A DNA stretch of 64,000 nt from Nitrospirales bacterium (GTDB lineage Bacteria > Nitrospirota > Nitrospiria > Nitrospirales > UBA8639): positions 33,250-97,249 of the forward strand of contig JALDRK010000015.1 of NCBI GenBank assembly GCA_031315915.1, given 5' to 3'. The position numbers and the translations under genes are program-made. The notes beneath the pieces were generated by a model, which worked only from the letters and a program-made list of their open reading frames with translations, ran no database searches and was not told the DNA's origin. This document shows positions 47,496 to 56,287 of this stretch, one piece after another; position 1 is the stretch's first letter, and every line of letters starts with the position of its first letter.

Positions 47496-48152
47496 TCATG
47501 GCCAAAGAGCCTCCAACTCCGGCCTTTTCAATTCACGCCAGTGGCCGCTTGGCAAGTCCCCTAGCAGAATGGTTCCTATGGCGACACGGATGAGCCGTAA
47601 GGTGGGATGGCCAATCTGAGCTGTCATTCGGCGAATTTGCCGATTCATGCCTTCTGAAATTTCAATTTTCAGCCATGCAGTCGGCACGGATTTCCGGAAC
47701 CGTATCGGGACCGACCGTGGAGAGATTTGGGGTTCCGCTTTCAACAAAGTCACTCTGGCCGGGCGGGATCGCTTTCCCTGGATAATCACACCATTCCGCA
47801 ATCGTTCCAGCGCCGATTCAATCGGTACCCGCTCGACTTGGACCCAATAGGTTTTGGGAACTTTTGAAGAAGGAGACGTAAGATGATGGGAAAACGCTCC
47901 ATCAGAAGTCAGCAACAGAAGTCCCTCGCTATCCTTGTCCAATCTGCCAACCGAATACACGTCCGGAATGGTGATGTAATCCGCCAAGGTCGGCCGTCCT
48001 TCAGAGTCGGTAAATTTTGAAAGGACCCCATACGGCTTATGAAACAGAACATACCGATGGACAACGTTCTCCGATGACTTCCGATCATCGTCGCGTTGAT
48101 TACTAGGCATGGCGTCTTTCTTCTTAACCAGACCGCGCTTCATTAAATACAT
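47496..48152 (-). CDS. rluE: Ribosomal large-subunit pseudouridine synthase E (RluE-like)
   Basis: RsuA/RluB/E/F family enzyme that isomerises a uridine in 23S rRNA. It has VLFHKPYGVLSKFTDSEGRP near residue 36, the catalytic motif GRLDKDSEGLLLLT near residue 69 and GMNRQIRRMTAQIGHP near residue 168. The N-terminal S4 domain of RsuA/RluB is absent, which supports RluE. The first 30 residues are basic and may include an incorrect start; the ATG at codon 15 (MPSNQRDDDR) is an alternative. Confidence 0.85.
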   Translation of the reverse strand: MYLMKRGLVKKKDAMPSNQRDDDRKSSENVVHRYVLFHKPYGVLSKFTDSEGRPTLADYITIPDVYSVGRLDKDSEGLLLLTSDGAFSHHLTSPSSKVPKTYWVQVERVPIESALERLRNGVIIQGKRSRPARVTLLKAEPQISPRSVPIRFRKSVPTAWLKIEISEGMNRQIRRMTAQIGHPTLRLIRVAIGTILLGDLPSGHWRELKRPELEALWP

Positions 48153-48311
48153 CAGTCAATCGAAAAAGGCAGACAATAGTTGATTGAGCCATTTCCTCGC
48201 ATAAAGAATCTCCCCATATTGATTGCCCCGTCTTAAAAATTCTGTTAACGTGAATTTCAGTTTTCAATCTCAGTTTTTCATTCCTTCACTCACTTTATAT
48301 AGGAAGAACGC

Positions 48312-49352
48312 ATGGCATGGGAACCAAAAGATCCCTGGGGTGGTAGCGGTCAAGACCCTTTGGATGAAGTCGTCCGTAAAGCCCAAGATCAATTAAGTCG
48401 CATGGTCCCAGGGCGAGGCATGAAATCCATTGCCTTAATCGTCCTTGCTGTCCTTGCCATATGGCAGGCTTTATTCATCGTGGCGCCGGATGAACTCGGG
48501 CTTGTCAAACGTTTTGGAGATATCGTACGTGAGGTTGAACCCGGGCCCCATTTTAAAATTCCCTTTGTGGAAACCGTCGATACGCCAAAAGTTGAAAAAC
48601 TTCATCGAGTGGAGGTCGGATTCCGCACCGACCGGGGACGGACCCAATTCGTTCCCAGAGAGGCCCTCATGCTGACCGGCGACATGAATATTTTGTCTCT
48701 CGAGTTCATCGTCCAATATAAGATCAAAGAGGCGAAAAACTATCTGTATAAGGTTGCCGATGTCGAGTCCACCATTCACAACGCCGCCGAAGCGGCTATG
48801 CGGGAAGTCATCGGCAAAAGTAAGATTGACGAGGCGTTAACGATCGGCAAAGCGCAAATTCAACAAGAAGCCCAAGACCTCCTCCAAGGCGTGTTGGATC
48901 AATACCTGGCAGGCGTGCAAATTGCCACAATTCAGCTTCAAGACGTGAATCCTCCGGAAGCCGTCGCCGCAGCGTTTAAAGATGTTGCCAGCGCCAAGGA
49001 AGATCGTGAAAAACTCATTAATCAATCTCACGGGTACCGAAACGATCTCATCCCAAGAGCCAAAGGCGAAGCCGCTCAAAGCATCAATCAAGCCAAAGGG
49101 AGCGCACAGTCCCGGATCGCACGGGCGGAAGGTGAAGCCCATTACTTTCTCCAGACTTTAAAAGAATACAAACTGGCCAAGGAAGTCATCAGTAAACGGG
49201 TGTACATCGAAACGATGGAAGACGTCATGACCAACACGGAAAAAATCATTTTGGATTCCAAGGCCAGTGGGAACGTTTTACCCTACCTTCCCTTAGATCG
49301 CCTTTCCCGATCTCGCGGGGAAGCCAGCATGCAAGGAGGAGACTCCCGATGA
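48312..49352 (+). CDS. hflK: FtsH protease modulator HflK
   Basis: Membrane-anchored SPFH-domain protein that forms a ring with HflC around FtsH. The glycine-rich start WEPKDPWGGSG precedes a TM helix at residues 38-56 and the SPFH domain with GLVKRFGDIVREVEPGPHFKIP. The C-terminal coiled coil contains ARAEGEA. The length is 346 aa; it overlaps hflC by four bases (ATGA). Confidence 0.92.
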   Translation: MAWEPKDPWGGSGQDPLDEVVRKAQDQLSRMVPGRGMKSIALIVLAVLAIWQALFIVAPDELGLVKRFGDIVREVEPGPHFKIPFVETVDTPKVEKLHRVEVGFRTDRGRTQFVPREALMLTGDMNILSLEFIVQYKIKEAKNYLYKVADVESTIHNAAEAAMREVIGKSKIDEALTIGKAQIQQEAQDLLQGVLDQYLAGVQIATIQLQDVNPPEAVAAAFKDVASAKEDREKLINQSHGYRNDLIPRAKGEAAQSINQAKGSAQSRIARAEGEAHYFLQTLKEYKLAKEVISKRVYIETMEDVMTNTEKIILDSKASGNVLPYLPLDRLSRSRGEASMQGGDSR

Positions 49353-50206
49353 AACAAAATCTCCTTCTTGGTGGGGCATTAGTTCTGGGACTGCTCTTCA
49401 TCTTGGGACTCTCCCCGTTTTTCGTCGTCGACCTCACCGAAACGGCAATCGTGGTGGCCTTGGGAAAACCGGTCCAGACCATTACCGAACCCGGACTGAA
49501 ATTCAAAATTCCCTTTTACCATCAAGTCACGTTCTTTGATAAACGATATTTGGACTATGACGCACCGGCCAGAGACGTCATTACCAGCGATAAGAAGTCC
49601 CTCGTGATCGACAATTTTGCCAAATGGCGTATTGTGGACCCGTTAAAAGTGTATCAGGCCTTTCAGACTCAACGGGGAGCCCTTCAACGCCTGGACGATA
49701 TCATTTATTCGGAATTGCGTGTCGAGTTAGGCCGGCATGAACTGACGGAGATCGTGGCCTCGAACCGATCCTTGATCATGAAAGTCGTGTCCGATCGAGC
49801 CAACGAAAAAGCCTCCGCCTACGGACTGGAAGTGCTGGATGTGCGTATCAAGCGGGCCGACCTGCCTGAGCAAAACGAAAAGGCCATTTTTGCCCGTATG
49901 CAAGCAGAACGTGAACGCCAAGCTAAACAATATCGCGCCGAAGGGGAAGAGGAAGCCCAAAAAATACGTTCCGAAGCCGAAAAAGACAAGCAGATTATTC
50001 TCGCCGAAGCTTATAAAACCGCGCAGGAACTTCGAGGAGAAGGGGAAGCCAAAGCCTACAAAATTTACGCCACGGCTTACCAGCAAGGCCCGGAGTTTTT
50101 TGAATTCATCCGCACCATGGAAGCCTACAAGAAAACTTTCGCGAACAATACCACGTTAGTTCTCTCACCAGACTCTGAATTCCTCAAATACCTTAAAAAA
50201 CGGTAG
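49349..50206 (+). CDS. hflC: FtsH protease modulator HflC
   Basis: Partner of HflK. One TM helix (residues 5-25) is followed by the SPFH domain with ITEPGLKFKIPFYHQVTFFD, and a long coiled coil with ERERQAKQYRAEGEEEAQKI. The length of 285 aa is normal. Translation is coupled to hflK. Confidence 0.92.
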   Translation: MKQNLLLGGALVLGLLFILGLSPFFVVDLTETAIVVALGKPVQTITEPGLKFKIPFYHQVTFFDKRYLDYDAPARDVITSDKKSLVIDNFAKWRIVDPLKVYQAFQTQRGALQRLDDIIYSELRVELGRHELTEIVASNRSLIMKVVSDRANEKASAYGLEVLDVRIKRADLPEQNEKAIFARMQAERERQAKQYRAEGEEEAQKIRSEAEKDKQIILAEAYKTAQELRGEGEAKAYKIYATAYQQGPEFFEFIRTMEAYKKTFANNTTLVLSPDSEFLKYLKKR

Positions 50207-50274
50207 TCGTGTGATGAGACCCGTTTCCTCTGTCGGTTTTATATAACCGCATCGTCCTCTCGGTATTCTCTCAC

Positions 50275-50937
50275 ATGGCCAACCCAGACCACGTTCAACA
50301 GTTGTTAAATGGAGGAGTCGAAGGCTGGAATAAGTACCGTCGCACCAATCCAGATCTCATTCCCGATCTCAAGGAAGCCGATCTCTCAGGCTATGATTTT
50401 ACCGGATTGGATCTGAGCAAGGCAGACCTCTCCGGGGCAGACCTGTCCGATTGCTATCTGTTCCGAGCGAACCTGACCGAAGCCAATCTGTCCAAGGCGA
50501 ATTTCACCGAAGCCGACATCCTGGAAGCGAATTTAATTAAAGTCAATCTTTCCAATGCCACGTTGATTCGAGCAGACCTCACCGGAACCGGGTTGATTGG
50601 GTCCCGTCTGGATGGGGCAAATTTGGAAGGGGCCAATCTCAACAGGGCCTCGCTGCCCTGGTGCAAACTCTCAGGGGCCAATCTTTCCAAAACAAAATTA
50701 CACCTCACCGATTTGCGTGAAGCCCAACTTATCCGAGCCAATTTGCAGGGAGCCTCACTTCAAGACGCTTCACTTACAGGAGCCAATTTCCAAGAAGCGA
50801 ATCTAGAAGGGATAACCCATGTCTCGCTCGATCTCCTCGCCAAAGCCAAGACTCTTTACCTTGCGAATCTCGATTACGACCTGTTTATCCAACTCCAACA
50901 ATCTCACCCCAATCTCTTTCACCAACCCACAGCTTAA
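50275..50937 (+). CDS. Pentapeptide-repeat protein
   Basis: A 220-aa protein, with the repeats A-(D/N)-L-(S/X)-X from about residue 35 to 180, e.g. KADLSGADLSDCYLFRANLT, forming a quadrilateral beta-helix of five to six turns. A short helical C-terminus (SLDLLAKAKTLYLANLD) ends it. Some relatives mimic DNA and shield gyrase from inhibitors (MfpA, Qnr), but most have unknown roles. A second copy of its C-terminus survives as a fragment at 52276-52407. Confidence 0.88.
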   Translation: MANPDHVQQLLNGGVEGWNKYRRTNPDLIPDLKEADLSGYDFTGLDLSKADLSGADLSDCYLFRANLTEANLSKANFTEADILEANLIKVNLSNATLIRADLTGTGLIGSRLDGANLEGANLNRASLPWCKLSGANLSKTKLHLTDLREAQLIRANLQGASLQDASLTGANFQEANLEGITHVSLDLLAKAKTLYLANLDYDLFIQLQQSHPNLFHQPTA

Positions 50938-51176
50938 TTCACGTGTGAACATTCCTCTGGGGAAAAACGTCCAACGCTTGGAGGCCGCTGGCAGCTTTTT
51001 TTGATCCGACCCGAATCCCTCATACCCAAAAAGGCTTTGGTCTCATTTGCCTATGGAAACATGATCAAGGATCCATACCCATATAACTACCTAGCCCCTG
51101 CAAACTAATTGCTTCCTGACAACCTATATTTTCCTTGTAATCGACCGATTAAAAGGTAAAACCTATCAATTTTCAA

Positions 51177-51980
51177 ATGAGATTGCAGTCACATTTAGTG
51201 GGCACACCTTATTTGGGATACCTTTACCCAGCAAACATCAACCCTTTTTTTGAGCAACTTATGAAACAAGTCCCTTGGCACTTCCATGTTCTAGTCTGGT
51301 ATTACAAACAACCGGTAATAGGATATGGGATTTTATTCGTGATTGCCCTATGTTGGGGACTTCTCCCTCATACAGGGGAAGTTGTAGTGCTAGCTGTCCT
51401 CCTAACTCCTTGGTTAGCCTGTTTGTTGATTATTCTCAATATTCCTTTTATTAGTGGAGTCATCCAACGCCTCCGCCTCACTCCCCAAGAAAGACGAAAT
51501 CACGCCCTAGAGCATGGGACGATCCATTGTTTTTTCCATAAACATGGCCCGAAGAAAAAAGTCAGCGGGGAGGCAAAAACCGATGGATTCAGAATAGCTG
51601 GAATACATTCAACGAAGGAAATTCGTGAGGCATTCAGCGAATTTCTCTCTCTTGATAAACAAGAACAATGGAATATGGCCATCTCAAACCGATGCGGCTC
51701 CATGCTTTTTATCGCTCAGGGGATCGGTACCATTTCCTTACTAACTGTGCTGGTATTATTTGGTTTATGGCATCCATCCCCCCCTACAGTTGCGCTGACA
51801 CTTGGCGCTCAACTTCTTCTGTTTCTAGGATTGAGACTTCCTCTCGGACGCTTTCTGCAAAAACACCGACTTCTTTCCCCAGATTTTGAAGATGCAAAGA
51901 TTCTGAACATCAAACAGGTAGACCGAATACCGCTAATTGAAAGTGGCCCAGTTTATTTTGTCCGTACCCACGTTCAATAA
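51177..51980 (+). CDS. Membrane protein, DUF6391-like
   Basis: A 267-aa protein with two TM helices near residues 50-66 and 68-92 and two more near residues 180-220. Between them lies RRNHALEHGTIHCFFHKHG, whose H-x3-H-x3-H pattern could bind metal and which I recall from DUF6391 proteins. Function unknown. The N-terminal 20 residues may be non-native; the ATG at 51177 has no clear Shine-Dalgarno site and a later start at MKQVPWHFH is possible. Confidence 0.6.
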   Translation: MRLQSHLVGTPYLGYLYPANINPFFEQLMKQVPWHFHVLVWYYKQPVIGYGILFVIALCWGLLPHTGEVVVLAVLLTPWLACLLIILNIPFISGVIQRLRLTPQERRNHALEHGTIHCFFHKHGPKKKVSGEAKTDGFRIAGIHSTKEIREAFSEFLSLDKQEQWNMAISNRCGSMLFIAQGIGTISLLTVLVLFGLWHPSPPTVALTLGAQLLLFLGLRLPLGRFLQKHRLLSPDFEDAKILNIKQVDRIPLIESGPVYFVRTHVQ

Positions 51981-52858
51981 GAACCTACTAGCCCATGAAG
52001 ATAATGACCCCACTGAAAAGCACAATCCATTTGACCTTCTCGGACTGACTAACCACTCGTAGCGATCTTAGCGATACAAATTAATACCAACCTTATTCCA
52101 AGCTGATTTCCGAATTCCTGGAGAACCTGCCGGCTGTGTCACCGACGTTCACTTTATTCCGGGGATTCCACGGATGGGAATGGGGGGATTGACTTGAGCT
52201 TTTTCAAGTTAAAAACAGGAACTAGTTTCGACGAATGGCGACCAGACGGCCCAGCATATCTTGGGGAAAATGTGATGGAGAAGAACCCACGTCTTACTTG
52301 ACCTCCTTGCCAAAGCCAAAACTCTGTATCAAGCCCAGCTCGACCAGAATTTACACCAACAGATCACTGAATATCATCGTTCCCTCCTTCACGAGCCACA
52401 CGCGTAACTCCTTCTTCAGTTCCCCATCCTCAGCAATACCCGCGTAATCTCATTTCAAATATCCCCAACGTGTAAACGAATCAAAATAAAAACCAGTGTG
52501 AGTTTTTGTACTGAGCCAGCCCTCGGCTGGTTCTAAGCACAGGAGCGCACATGGCGGATCGGTGTGCCTGCCGGATTACCGCTCTATTGCCTGGAGTTTC
52601 TTCATTTCTCCACTCACTGCCCTGCAGGTGTTTTGTGCTACCGGCAACATCCCCCAATCTGATCTGGGCTCACCACTTTCAACACTCAAACAGGAAAGGA
52701 CATACCCTCCTAACAGAAAAAAGTATTCATCGATAGATCCATAGGCACGTGTGGATACGTAAAGAAAGAGAAAAGCGATCATCGAACCACACGAAACCCA
52801 AAAACGAACAAAGAATCCCAATCCGACATTCACACAAGTATACAAGGAGGAGATTCCC
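51981..52858. other. Long intergenic region with a decayed pentapeptide gene fragment
   Basis: Almost 880 bases without an intact gene. It contains the pentapeptide relic at 52276-52407 and, at the end, the promoter and ribosome binding site (AAGGAGGAG) of the carboxypeptidase. Short open frames between 52410 and 52750 have no start signals. Confidence 0.5.
52276..52407 (+). pseudogene. C-terminal fragment of a pentapeptide-repeat gene
   Basis: The frame reads RTHVLLDLLAKAKTLYQAQLD and runs to a TAA at 52405-52407. It matches the C-terminus of the intact pentapeptide protein (THVSLDLLAKAKTLYLANLD) at most positions. An in-frame stop lies just upstream (TGA 52273-52275), and no repeats remain, so this is a duplicated and degraded copy about 1.4 kb from the intact gene. 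Confidence 0.8.
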
Positions 52859-54187
52859 GTGAGACGACACTTGACCCTCACTATGACGATAGCCCTAGGA
52901 GTACTCGCAAGCTCTATCACCACGACCGCTGCCCAAGTCCTTCAAGAAAAGAACCCCCTCAGCAAGCCCACCACTCCCCTGTACGACCCCTGTGGGTTTC
53001 AAAAACCAACACCAATCTATAACCCCAAAGATCCCGTTCAGAAGACACTTGGGGATTATGCCTCGTTGCCTCAGATCAAAACTGAGATGGAGGTTCTCGC
53101 CAAACTACACCCCTCCTTCGTCAGGGCAGGAACGTTGAAGGGCAAAACGGTATGCGCCCAGAGTATTCCCTATATCTCCATAGGGAAAAACGTTACCTCC
53201 GACATGATAGAAGAAAAATGGAATGCCTATATCGAAGGAGCCCAAAATTTCGGCGGCATAACCCTATCTGGAGATAACACTGCGCCTTGGAAGCAGGAAG
53301 TCGTCGGGCTTCCCGAAGACTTTATAACCGAAAACCATCAAGGAAAACCTCAAATCCTCTTCGTCGGAGGTCTTCATGCCAACGAAGCCAATCCCACCGA
53401 AGTGTTAGTGAAATTTTACCAATTTCTCATTCGGGAATATTCGAAGGTCGGGCCAGATCCGTTAGTGAAAAAAGTCGTCGACAATTCCGTCATTCACGTC
53501 ATTCCGCTGGTCAATGTCGATAGTCGCCGTCATCTGGAACTCAACCCCGGGAAAACTCCAAGACGAAAGAATCGGATGGTTTGGCGGCGTGAATACCAAA
53601 ATAACGATGACGCCAATCAGTCCATCATTTCGGGAACAGCAGGTGTCGACCTTAATCGCAATTTCGCTTACAACTGGGATTCGCCCGACAGCGATGAAGA
53701 CAGCACCACTCCATCAGGAAATTTCTATAGAGGACCCGATGCCGCTTCAGAGAAAGAAGTTCAAGGGTTGGTCGATTTCATTGAGGTACAAAATTATTAT
53801 GGAGAGCTCAAACTGATTGTCGATATGCACGACGGAATCGGCCCGGAGTTCACCTGGAATGAAAAAGCCAGAGACGATTTCCAAAAAATCCAGCCACCTG
53901 TCGATCAACCGCATTTGTTACTTCTTGGGGCGCTGAATGCCATTAGAGTATCGGCGAAAACGGCACAGACCCTTCTTATTGAAGACCATCCCATGGGAGG
54001 AACGCTAGAACAATATGCCGATGACACGGTGGACTACGCCATAGGCATTGAACTGTCTGACAATAGGTTTTTTACGAGTGGCGACCAGCCCAAGGGACAA
54101 CCGACTCTCGCGGAAACCCATTTCCAAAAACTGAAGTGGCCACTGCTCAAATTAATTAAGGCGGTATGCAAGGCTTGTCAAAAATAG
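52859..54187 (+). CDS. Secreted M14-family zinc carboxypeptidase
   Basis: A 442-aa exported peptidase. GTG 52859 follows AAGGAGGAG. A signal peptide spans residues 1-25 with cleavage around TTAAQ. Zinc ligands are in GGLHANEANP (H and E) and VDMHDGIG (H); DLNRNFAYNW holds the substrate-binding Asn-Arg, and GIELSDNRF the catalytic Glu. It probably trims peptides in the periplasm or outside the cell. A small Cys-rich exported protein is encoded just downstream. Confidence 0.85.
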   Translation: MRRHLTLTMTIALGVLASSITTTAAQVLQEKNPLSKPTTPLYDPCGFQKPTPIYNPKDPVQKTLGDYASLPQIKTEMEVLAKLHPSFVRAGTLKGKTVCAQSIPYISIGKNVTSDMIEEKWNAYIEGAQNFGGITLSGDNTAPWKQEVVGLPEDFITENHQGKPQILFVGGLHANEANPTEVLVKFYQFLIREYSKVGPDPLVKKVVDNSVIHVIPLVNVDSRRHLELNPGKTPRRKNRMVWRREYQNNDDANQSIISGTAGVDLNRNFAYNWDSPDSDEDSTTPSGNFYRGPDAASEKEVQGLVDFIEVQNYYGELKLIVDMHDGIGPEFTWNEKARDDFQKIQPPVDQPHLLLLGALNAIRVSAKTAQTLLIEDHPMGGTLEQYADDTVDYAIGIELSDNRFFTSGDQPKGQPTLAETHFQKLKWPLLKLIKAVCKACQK

Positions 54188-54250
54188 CTCAGTCATTCAC
54201 TTGCCAACTTTTACATCACGTGAGGAGCATGACCAACCAAGGAGGGACGC

Positions 54251-54559
54251 ATGAAACCAACACGCAATTATAATTCGAAGATGGTCAAAGGCATCGTCGC
54301 TCTTATTATCACGACAATACTTGTCATCGGACTGTCGGGGTTCATTTTCTGTAGCGAAACCCCAGTACCCAATACTCCCCCTACGCCTGTTCCTGCTGGA
54401 GCCATACCTATTGGCAGGGCAGTGGTTCCACCAGGTGCCATATGTACCGCCGCGATCGGCGAGACGTGCACAACACCGGGGGCCACTTGCTGGTTCTTTG
54501 ACACTTGCACCAACATTTATGACACCAGAACCGGACAATGCAATTGCACCTGCCTCTAA
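54251..54559 (+). CDS. Small exported Cys-rich protein
   Basis: A 102-aa protein after a strong AAGGAGGG site. It has a TM or signal helix at residues 12-32, then a proline-rich stretch (TPVPNTPPTPVPAG), then about 40 residues with eight cysteines: AIC, ETC, ATC, DTC, GQCNCTCL and one at the helix end. The cysteines could form disulfides. It may be secreted together with the carboxypeptidase 63 bases upstream; function unknown. Confidence 0.7.
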   Translation: MKPTRNYNSKMVKGIVALIITTILVIGLSGFIFCSETPVPNTPPTPVPAGAIPIGRAVVPPGAICTAAIGETCTTPGATCWFFDTCTNIYDTRTGQCNCTCL

Positions 54560-54929
54560 TATTTTCCAATTGTTAGGCGTCTAGTATTGGCACATACAAG
54601 CAGGAAACATCACACGATACTCCAGCAGGAGGCAGAAGGCAGACGATCAGGACTCGACAAAGTATGATTCGCCAACCTGTCTCCTGCCTTTTACGCCTAA
54701 CGGTTCATTTCCTCTTACTTGATTTTTCTTACACCCCTTAAAAAACCACTCTGCCTGGCTCCCCCAGCCCTACTCTCGAACCGAATATATCAAGGGCCAC
54801 ATTTCACTTCACAAAAACTCTCTCCACGAGAGATCCGAAATGCACACGATCTTCGTAAAGATAGAGAGAATTCAAGAATGGAGAAACGGAAAAAGAATTT
54901 CCATTACCTATCCCGACAAGGAGGTTGTC
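54560..54929. other. Intergenic region with a possible terminator
   Basis: Holds the terminator-like stem at 54631-54692 and the leader of the next gene with AAGGAGG at 54918-54924. No gene is visible. The in-frame extension of the next gene back to 54840 is not needed. Confidence 0.45.
54631..54692 (+). terminator. Possible terminator after the Cys-rich protein gene
   Basis: GGCAGAAGGCAG (54631-54642) pairs imperfectly with CTGTCTCCTGCC (54677-54688), followed by TTTT. The loop is 34 bases, so the call is tentative. Confidence 0.4.
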
Positions 54930-55418
54930 ATGAAACGATTAATCATGTCGGTTATTCACTCTGTCCTGCTGCTGCAAGCTTTCATGCTCGGAAATATCGA
55001 CGTCACACGGGCAAGCAATCATCATGAGGCGCCCATGGTCCACTTCGACTCAGAGGTCCCTATCACCAACTTTTATGCCTTTCCGGACCAGGCTCCTACG
55101 ATATCATCGGGCAATCAGGTTTCCGTGGGAGCTATTAATTCGCTAATTCCTCAGGGGCCCTCCACCAACCTCGGTGCTTCCGGCCTCAATCAGCAATTTC
55201 AAAGTGAGGGCGACTCTAAGCCTGGCCTTGATCGCGCTGAAACAGGAAACTTCGGCAATTTCCAAGACTTGCTTATTGACGTACCTGACAGATTAAAAAG
55301 AGACCCGGTCGATGAAGACGAGGCTCCTGCTCTGAAGCAATTCTTCTCTTCTATTCAAATCAAACAGGTCAAACCAAAACTCCAGGAGGATTGCAAGCAG
55401 GTGATCCCATTAATGTGA
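54930..55418 (+). CDS. Exported DUF4331-like protein, N-terminal piece of a frameshifted gene
   Basis: A 162-aa frame from ATG 54930 (AAGGAGG at 54918-54924) with a signal peptide at residues 1-28. The mature part begins ASNHHEAPMVHFDSEVPITN, which resembles the ASHREAPLI start of DUF4331 proteins such as the one at 58891. From about residue 128 the frame looks unlike protein and it stops at 55416-55418. The likely continuation is in another frame from about 55316, see the next entry. Either the gene is broken or the sequence has an indel between 55313 and 55390. Confidence 0.65.
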   Translation: MKRLIMSVIHSVLLLQAFMLGNIDVTRASNHHEAPMVHFDSEVPITNFYAFPDQAPTISSGNQVSVGAINSLIPQGPSTNLGASGLNQQFQSEGDSKPGLDRAETGNFGNFQDLLIDVPDRLKRDPVDEDEAPALKQFFSSIQIKQVKPKLQEDCKQVIPLM

Positions 55419-56287
55419 TTGTGGAGGGTACCGACGAGGTCTCAACCTCACACATGTCGGTGACCTTGACCTTGTCTGATAGTGGAAAGACCTTTCAAAC
55501 CTTAGGAACGCTGAGTGAGAATGTCGGCGCTGGCATATTTGGAAATCGACGAGTCGGCCAATTTACGCTTCCGCATGATCTTCCGTCAGGATTTTATGGC
55601 CTTAGTCTCTCCGTCGGTTTGCAATCGACAAAACCCGTCCTCATCCAAATCACCGATTCGGCTTCAATAAATCGTCGACGAGAACTGACAGAAATCGTTC
55701 AATCCGCAATTGGAGAAAAGTATCCGTATCCGTATCCGTACGCATTGATTGGCCCATATAGTGCCCTGCCGATGGGGTCACAAATCAACGATTCCATCAC
55801 AGGTGAGATTATCGCAACTATTGATCGGCCGAATATGTGGTTATTTTTCGCGTATGACCCGGAGGCTTTTTTGGGGCAATCCGATGCGCGCTGGGTTCTG
55901 ATCGACGGTAACTCTGAAAACATCCAACTCATCGAAAATCGAGAATTCGGACCAATCGTCACCCTTGCTAATAGAGGACCTTATGCGTTCGATTTCGGTA
56001 GCCATGATCACGTGTATCATGGATTGTTCGCTACAGGTCCGTATTTTCAAAACCGGCCGACGGGATCCAATATTACTCCGGACGATAAAGAGGGAGGAGA
56101 CGGCATCGAAGACAACAGCATTTCGAGTCACGCACCGATTCTCGGATTGTCCTTTTCCTCGGAAGTTCCCTGTCCACCGGAAAAAGTCAAACAATATGCC
56201 TTCATTGTCACCTTAGACGACACGGATAAACGTTTCGAGGAACTCATAAAGCAAAGAAAAGAAGCTCCTGAAAAAGCTAGGGGTTGA
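55391..56287 (+). CDS. Central piece of the frameshifted exported gene
   Basis: Open frame from about 55316 with a nominal TTG at 55391 that has no usable ribosome binding site. It reads LLFYSNQTGQTKTPGGLQAG and then GDPINVIVEGTDE, an Ig-like beta-domain pattern, followed by QSAIGEKYPYPYPYALIGPY and FAYDPEAFLGQSDARWVLIDG. A six-base repeat (TATCCG, three copies, 55721-55738) encodes YPYPYP. The family is unknown. Near 56250 the coherent sequence leaves this frame and goes on in the next feature. Confidence 0.6.
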   Translation: MQAGDPINVIVEGTDEVSTSHMSVTLTLSDSGKTFQTLGTLSENVGAGIFGNRRVGQFTLPHDLPSGFYGLSLSVGLQSTKPVLIQITDSASINRRRELTEIVQSAIGEKYPYPYPYALIGPYSALPMGSQINDSITGEIIATIDRPNMWLFFAYDPEAFLGQSDARWVLIDGNSENIQLIENREFGPIVTLANRGPYAFDFGSHDHVYHGLFATGPYFQNRPTGSNITPDDKEGGDGIEDNSISSHAPILGLSFSSEVPCPPEKVKQYAFIVTLDDTDKRFEELIKQRKEAPEKARG

